Shown here: piece by piece, positions 21,933 through 25,867 of the stretch
How the letters are laid out: each line of letters begins with the position of its first letter
Numbering within the stretch: the first letter of the stretch is position 1
From: Achromobacter sp.
GTDB lineage: Bacteria; Pseudomonadota; Gammaproteobacteria; Burkholderiales; Burkholderiaceae_B
Assembly: GCA_003454835.1 (NCBI GenBank)
Contig: DMTA01000522.1
Coordinates: 1-25,867 of the forward strand
DNA: 25,867 nt
Reading direction: 5' to 3'
The notes under the pieces: generated by a model
The model's database searches: none
Told to the model about the DNA's origin: nothing
The model's input: only the letters and a program-made list of their open reading frames with translations
Made by a program: the position numbers and the translations under genes

Positions 21933-24900
21933 GTGTCCCTAGTTCAGCATCTGCCTGGTTCCTCCGTCCTGTCCTCCTTTCGACGTGATCGCCTTCTGGC
22001 GCAATTGAAGGAAGCCGGCCTGCCGGTGGCCGACATATCCGCCCGCTACGAGCACTTCGTCAGCACCGACGCCGCCCTGACGGCCGAACAGCAGCAGCAA
22101 CTGACGCAACTGCTCGACTACGGCACGCCCGCCACGGGTGACGCGCCCGCCAAGAGCGTGTCCCTGCTGGTGATCCCGCGCCTGGGCACGATTTCCCCCT
22201 GGGCCAGCAAGGCCACCGACATCGCCCACAACTGCGGCCTGTCTTCGGTGCATCGCATCGAACGCGGCGTGCGCTACGTCATTACGCCCGAACGCGGCCT
22301 GCTCGGCGCCAAGTCGCTCGACGAAGCCATGCTGGCGCGCGCGGCCGACTGCCTGCACGACCGCATGACCGAAACCGTGGTCGACGCCAGCTTTGACGGC
22401 CAGGCCCTGTTCCAGCCGCTGGCCGGCAAGCCCATGCGCACGGTCGACGTCCAGACGCGCGGCGCCGATGCGCTGGTCGAAGCCAACACCACGCTGGGCC
22501 TGGCCCTGTCCGACGACGAGATCGAATACCTGGCCAAGTCGTTCACCGACCTGGGCCGCGATCCCACCGACGTCGAACTGATGATGTTCGCGCAGGCCAA
22601 CAGCGAACACTGCCGCCACAAGATCTTCAACGCCGAATGGGTCATCGACGGCCAGTCGCAGCCCAACACGCTGTTCGGCATGATCCGCGCCACGCATAAG
22701 GCGCAGCCGCAAGGCACCGTCGTCGCCTATTCGGACAACGCCGCCATCATGGAAGGCGGCCCCGCGCAGCGCTTCCAGGCCGGCGTGCCGGGCCTGGCAG
22801 GTCAGGGCGCCGACAGCGCCAAGTACATCCGCCGCGACACCACCGTGCATACGCTCATGAAGGTGGAAACGCACAACCACCCGACCGCGATTGCCCCGTT
22901 CCCCGGTGCATCCACCGGCAACGGCGGCGAAATCCGCGACGAAGGCGCCACCGGCCGCGGCTCCAAGCCTAAGGCAGGCCTCACGGGTTTCACCGTGTCG
23001 CACCTGCGCTTTGACGACGCGCTGCAACCCTGGGAAGCCGACCACCACGGTCTGCCCGATCGCATTGCTTCGCCGCTGTCCATCATGATCGACGGCCCCA
23101 TCGGCGGCGCCGCCTTCAACAACGAATTCGGCCGTCCCAACCTGCTGGGCTACTTCCGCTCGTTCGAGCAGACCGCCGGCGGCACGCGCTGGGGCTACCA
23201 CAAGCCCATCATGATCGCGGGCGGCCTGGGCAGCATCGACGCCGGCCTCACGCACAAGGATGTGATTCCTCCCGGCGCGCTGCTGATTCAATTGGGCGGC
23301 CCGGGTTTCCGCATCGGCATGGGCGGCGGCGCCGCCTCCAGCATCAGCATGGGCAGCAACTCGGCTGAACTCGACTTCGACTCCGTCCAGCGCGGCAATC
23401 CCGAAATCGAACGCCGCGCCCAGGAAGTCATCGACCGCTGCTGGCAGCAGGCCGAGAACAACCCCATCATCGCGATCCACGACGTCGGTGCGGGCGGTCT
23501 GTCCAATGCCTTCCCCGAACTGGTCAACGACGCTGGCCGCGGCGCCATCTTCGACCTGAAGCGCGTGCCGCTCGAAGAATCGGGCCTGTCGCCCGCCGAA
23601 ATCTGGAGCAACGAATCGCAGGAACGCTACGTCCTGTCGATCCTGCCGCAAGACCTGGAACGCTTTGACGCCATCGCCCGCCGCGAACGCTGCCCGTACG
23701 CGGTGGTGGGCGTGGCCACCGAAGAGCGCCAGCTGCGCGTGGTGGACGGCGAAGGCCTGCCCGGCCTGGACACGATCCGTCCGCAAGGCGACGCCGAAGT
23801 GCGCCCCGTGGACGTGCCCATCGACGTCATCCTGGGCAAGCCGCCGCGCATGACTCGCGACGTGACGCGCCTGCCCGGCGTGTCCGAGCCGCTGGATCTG
23901 GCCGGCATCGACCTGACCGAAGCCGCCTATCGCGTGCTGCGTCACCCCACCGTGGCCAACAAGTCCTTCCTCATCACCATCGGCGACCGCACCGTCGGCG
24001 GTCTGTCCAGCCGCGACCAGATGGTCGGTCCGTGGCAGGTGCCGGTTGCCGATTGCGCGGTCACGCTGGCCGACTACGAAGGCTTCCGCGGCGAAGCCAT
24101 GTCGATGGGCGAACGCACCCCCATCGCCATGCTGGACGCCCCGGCCTCGGGCCGCATGGCCGTCGCCGAAGCCCTGACCAACCTGGCTGCGGCCGACGTC
24201 GCGCGCCTTGAAGACATCAAGCTGTCGGCCAACTGGATGGCCGCCTGCGGCGTGGCCGGTCAAGATGCTGCGCTGTACGACACCGTGTCCGCCGTCAGCG
24301 AACTGTGCCAGGCCACGGGCCTGTCCATTCCGGTCGGCAAGGACTCGCTGTCCATGAAGACCTCCTGGGAACAGGACGGCCAGCAGCGCCAGGTCGTGGC
24401 GCCCGTGTCGCTGATCATCACGGCGTTCGCACCCGTCGCCGACGTGCGCGCCAGCCTGACGCCGCAACTGCGTACCGACGCCGGCGACAGCGTCCTGATC
24501 CTGATCGACCTGGGCCGCGGCCGTCACCGCATGGGCGGCTCGATCCTGGCGCAGACCTACAACCAGGTCGGCCAGACCGTGCCGGACATCGACGCGCCGC
24601 AAGACCTGCGCGCGTTCTTCGTCACCATCCGCACGCTGGCTGAAGCCGGCACCATCCTGTCCTATCACGACCGCTCCGACGGCGGCCTGTTCGCCACGCT
24701 GGTCGAAATGGCCTTTGCCGGCCGCACCGGCATCTCGGTCAACCTGGACATGCTGACCTTCGATCCGCAGTCGGCCGATTGGGGCGACTACAAGATCCGT
24801 CCGGAACAGGTCGCCGTGCAGCGCGACGAACTGACGCTGAAGGCCCTGTTCTCGGAAGAGGCGGGCGCGGTCATCCAGGTGCCGGCCTCGCAGCGCGACG

Positions 24901-25867
24901 CCGTCATGCAGGTCCTGCGCGGCGCTGGCCTGTCGGCCCACTCGCACGTCATCGGCGGCCTGAACGGCGCCGACGAAGTCGAGTTCTACCGCGACGGCCG
25001 CAAGGTCTGGGGCCAGCCGCGTGCCGATCTGGGCCGCGCGTGGTCCGAAGTCTCGCACCGCATCATGGCGCGCCGCGACAACCCCGCATGCGCCCAAGCT
25101 GAACTGGACGTCTGGAACGACACCAAGGATCCGGGCATGAGCCCGACCGTGGCCTTCGACCCGCAAGAGGACGTGGCCGCGCCGTTCATCAACACCGGCA
25201 AGCGTCCGCGCGTGGCCATCCTGCGCGAGCAGGGCTGCAACAGCCAGGTCGAAATGGCCTGGGCCTTCGACACCTCGGGCTTCGAGGCCATCGACGTTCA
25301 CATGACCGACCTCCTGTCCGGCCGCCTGGACCTGGCCCAGATGCAAGGCCTAGTCGCCGTCGGCGGCTTCAGCTACGGCGACGTGCTGGGCGCCGGCGAA
25401 GGCTGGGCGCGCACCATCCGCTTCAACAGCAAGCTGTCGGATCAATTCGCCGCGTACTTCGCGCGTCCCGACACCTTTGCGCTGGGCGTGTGCAACGGCT
25501 GCCAGATGATGGCCGCGCTGGCGCCCATGATCCCGGGCGCCGAGCACTGGCCGCGCTTCACGCGCAACCAGTCCGAAAAGTACGAAGCCCGTCTGTCGAT
25601 GGTGGAAATCGCCAAGTCGCCGTCCATCTTCTTTGCCGGCATGGAAGGCGCCCGCGTGCCGGTCGCCGTGGCCCACGGCGAAGGCTTTGCCGACTTCTCC
25701 CAGCAGGGCGACGCCAGCCGCGTGCTGGCCGGCGCGCGCTTCATCGACAATTACGGCCAGGCCACCGAAGCCTATCCGTTCAACCCGAACGGCAGCCCCG
25801 GTGGCCTCACGTCCGTCACCACGGCCGACGGCCGCTTCACGGTGATGATGCCGCACCCGGAACGCGT
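21933..25867 (+). CDS. purL: Phosphoribosylformylglycinamidine synthase PurL, 3' end outside window
   Basis: 1311 codons of the large one-chain PurL (about 1290-1350 residues in proteobacteria) are present, with no internal stop. It makes FGAM from FGAR, glutamine and ATP, the fourth step of purine synthesis. Order of domains: PurS-like N-terminus; linker with [11 protein letters not shown]; first AIRS-type half with the [18 protein letters not shown] active-site motif and [12 protein letters not shown]; second, structural AIRS half; C-terminal glutaminase with nucleophile C1187 (GVCNGCQMM). The triad H1308 and E1310 (MMPHPER) are the last residues before the window ends, so only the extreme C-terminus is missing. 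The start is taken as GTG 21933 (VSLVQHLPG), which places the conserved [10 protein letters not shown] next. No Shine-Dalgarno is visible, so the start is less certain than the gene. Confidence 0.96.
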   Translation, partial: MSLVQHLPGSSVLSSFRRDRLLAQLKEAGLPVADISARYEHFVSTDAALTAEQQQQLTQLLDYGTPATGDAPAKSVSLLVIPRLGTISPWASKATDIAHNCGLSSVHRIERGVRYVITPERGLLGAKSLDEAMLARAADCLHDRMTETVVDASFDGQALFQPLAGKPMRTVDVQTRGADALVEANTTLGLALSDDEIEYLAKSFTDLGRDPTDVELMMFAQANSEHCRHKIFNAEWVIDGQSQPNTLFGMIRATHKAQPQGTVVAYSDNAAIMEGGPAQRFQAGVPGLAGQGADSAKYIRRDTTVHTLMKVETHNHPTAIAPFPGASTGNGGEIRDEGATGRGSKPKAGLTGFTVSHLRFDDALQPWEADHHGLPDRIASPLSIMIDGPIGGAAFNNEFGRPNLLGYFRSFEQTAGGTRWGYHKPIMIAGGLGSIDAGLTHKDVIPPGALLIQLGGPGFRIGMGGGAASSISMGSNSAELDFDSVQRGNPEIERRAQEVIDRCWQQAENNPIIAIHDVGAGGLSNAFPELVNDAGRGAIFDLKRVPLEESGLSPAEIWSNESQERYVLSILPQDLERFDAIARRERCPYAVVGVATEERQLRVVDGEGLPGLDTIRPQGDAEVRPVDVPIDVILGKPPRMTRDVTRLPGVSEPLDLAGIDLTEAAYRVLRHPTVANKSFLITIGDRTVGGLSSRDQMVGPWQVPVADCAVTLADYEGFRGEAMSMGERTPIAMLDAPASGRMAVAEALTNLAAADVARLEDIKLSANWMAACGVAGQDAALYDTVSAVSELCQATGLSIPVGKDSLSMKTSWEQDGQQRQVVAPVSLIITAFAPVADVRASLTPQLRTDAGDSVLILIDLGRGRHRMGGSILAQTYNQVGQTVPDIDAPQDLRAFFVTIRTLAEAGTILSYHDRSDGGLFATLVEMAFAGRTGISVNLDMLTFDPQSADWGDYKIRPEQVAVQRDELTLKALFSEEAGAVIQVPASQRDAVMQVLRGAGLSAHSHVIGGLNGADEVEFYRDGRKVWGQPRADLGRAWSEVSHRIMARRDNPACAQAELDVWNDTKDPGMSPTVAFDPQEDVAAPFINTGKRPRVAILREQGCNSQVEMAWAFDTSGFEAIDVHMTDLLSGRLDLAQMQGLVAVGGFSYGDVLGAGEGWARTIRFNSKLSDQFAAYFARPDTFALGVCNGCQMMAALAPMIPGAEHWPRFTRNQSEKYEARLSMVEIAKSPSIFFAGMEGARVPVAVAHGEGFADFSQQGDASRVLAGARFIDNYGQATEAYPFNPNGSPGGLTSVTTADGRFTVMMPHPER

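Noticed and set aside
21939..25346. Very long open frame (1135 codons) on the minus strand opposite purL
   Set aside because: It is the mirror of purL produced by strong GC3 bias. Its product is an Arg/His/Gly/Val/Ala-rich composition without any recognisable domain, while the plus strand encodes a complete PurL with all active-site motifs.

Overview
High-GC bacterial DNA that most resembles a betaproteobacterium of the order Burkholderiales, probably Alcaligenaceae (Achromobacter or Bordetella group). I base this on the look of PurL, GreB, the PHP-family RNase and the TRAP genes plus the strong GC3 bias. It is recognition from memory, not a database search. The window holds 17 well-supported genes and one doubtful small one. 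Both ends are open: the first gene lacks its 5' end and purL lacks its last few dozen codons.

Layout: (1) 1-1381, the C-terminal part of a TPR/TolB-like regulator. (2) 1414-3527, a MarR repressor followed by an MFS drug-type exporter. Both promoters carry the same TGCCTAGGCA-centred palindrome, so this is probably a self-contained efflux switch. (3) 3537-11160 on the minus strand, a nitrite-assimilation operon read in the order nirB, nirD, FNT-type nitrite channel, PP2C-phosphatase/Ser-Thr-kinase fusion, cobA (SUMT), NIT-ANTAR antiterminator (NasR type). Its control region (11161-11512) shows two NtrC-like boxes 32 bp apart, a good sigma-54 -24/-12 promoter, and a leader with an intrinsic terminator preceded by candidate hexaloop hairpins. 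That is the arrangement expected if nitrogen limitation (NtrC) starts transcription and nitrate/nitrite (ANTAR protein) lets it pass the leader terminator. No nitrate reductase or nitrate transporter gene is present. (4) 11513-14410, a LysR regulator divergent from a GMC oxidoreductase, with repeats and a LysR-type inverted repeat between them. (5) 14479-15669, cyclopropane-fatty-acid synthase on the minus strand. (6) 15909-18420, alpha/beta hydrolase, PHP-domain RNase and greB, all on the plus strand. (7) 18621-21572, a TRAP transporter (dctQ-dctM-dctP) on the minus strand. (8) 21933 to the end, purL.

Two intergenic clusters (12430-12597 and 18424-18473) share the palindrome GGTGTC-N-GACACC, which looks like a dispersed repeat family. 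I found no tRNA, rRNA, CRISPR array, insertion sequence, prophage or toxin-antitoxin gene. The most interesting parts are the layered control of the nirB operon, its regulatory kinase/phosphatase, and the palindrome family.
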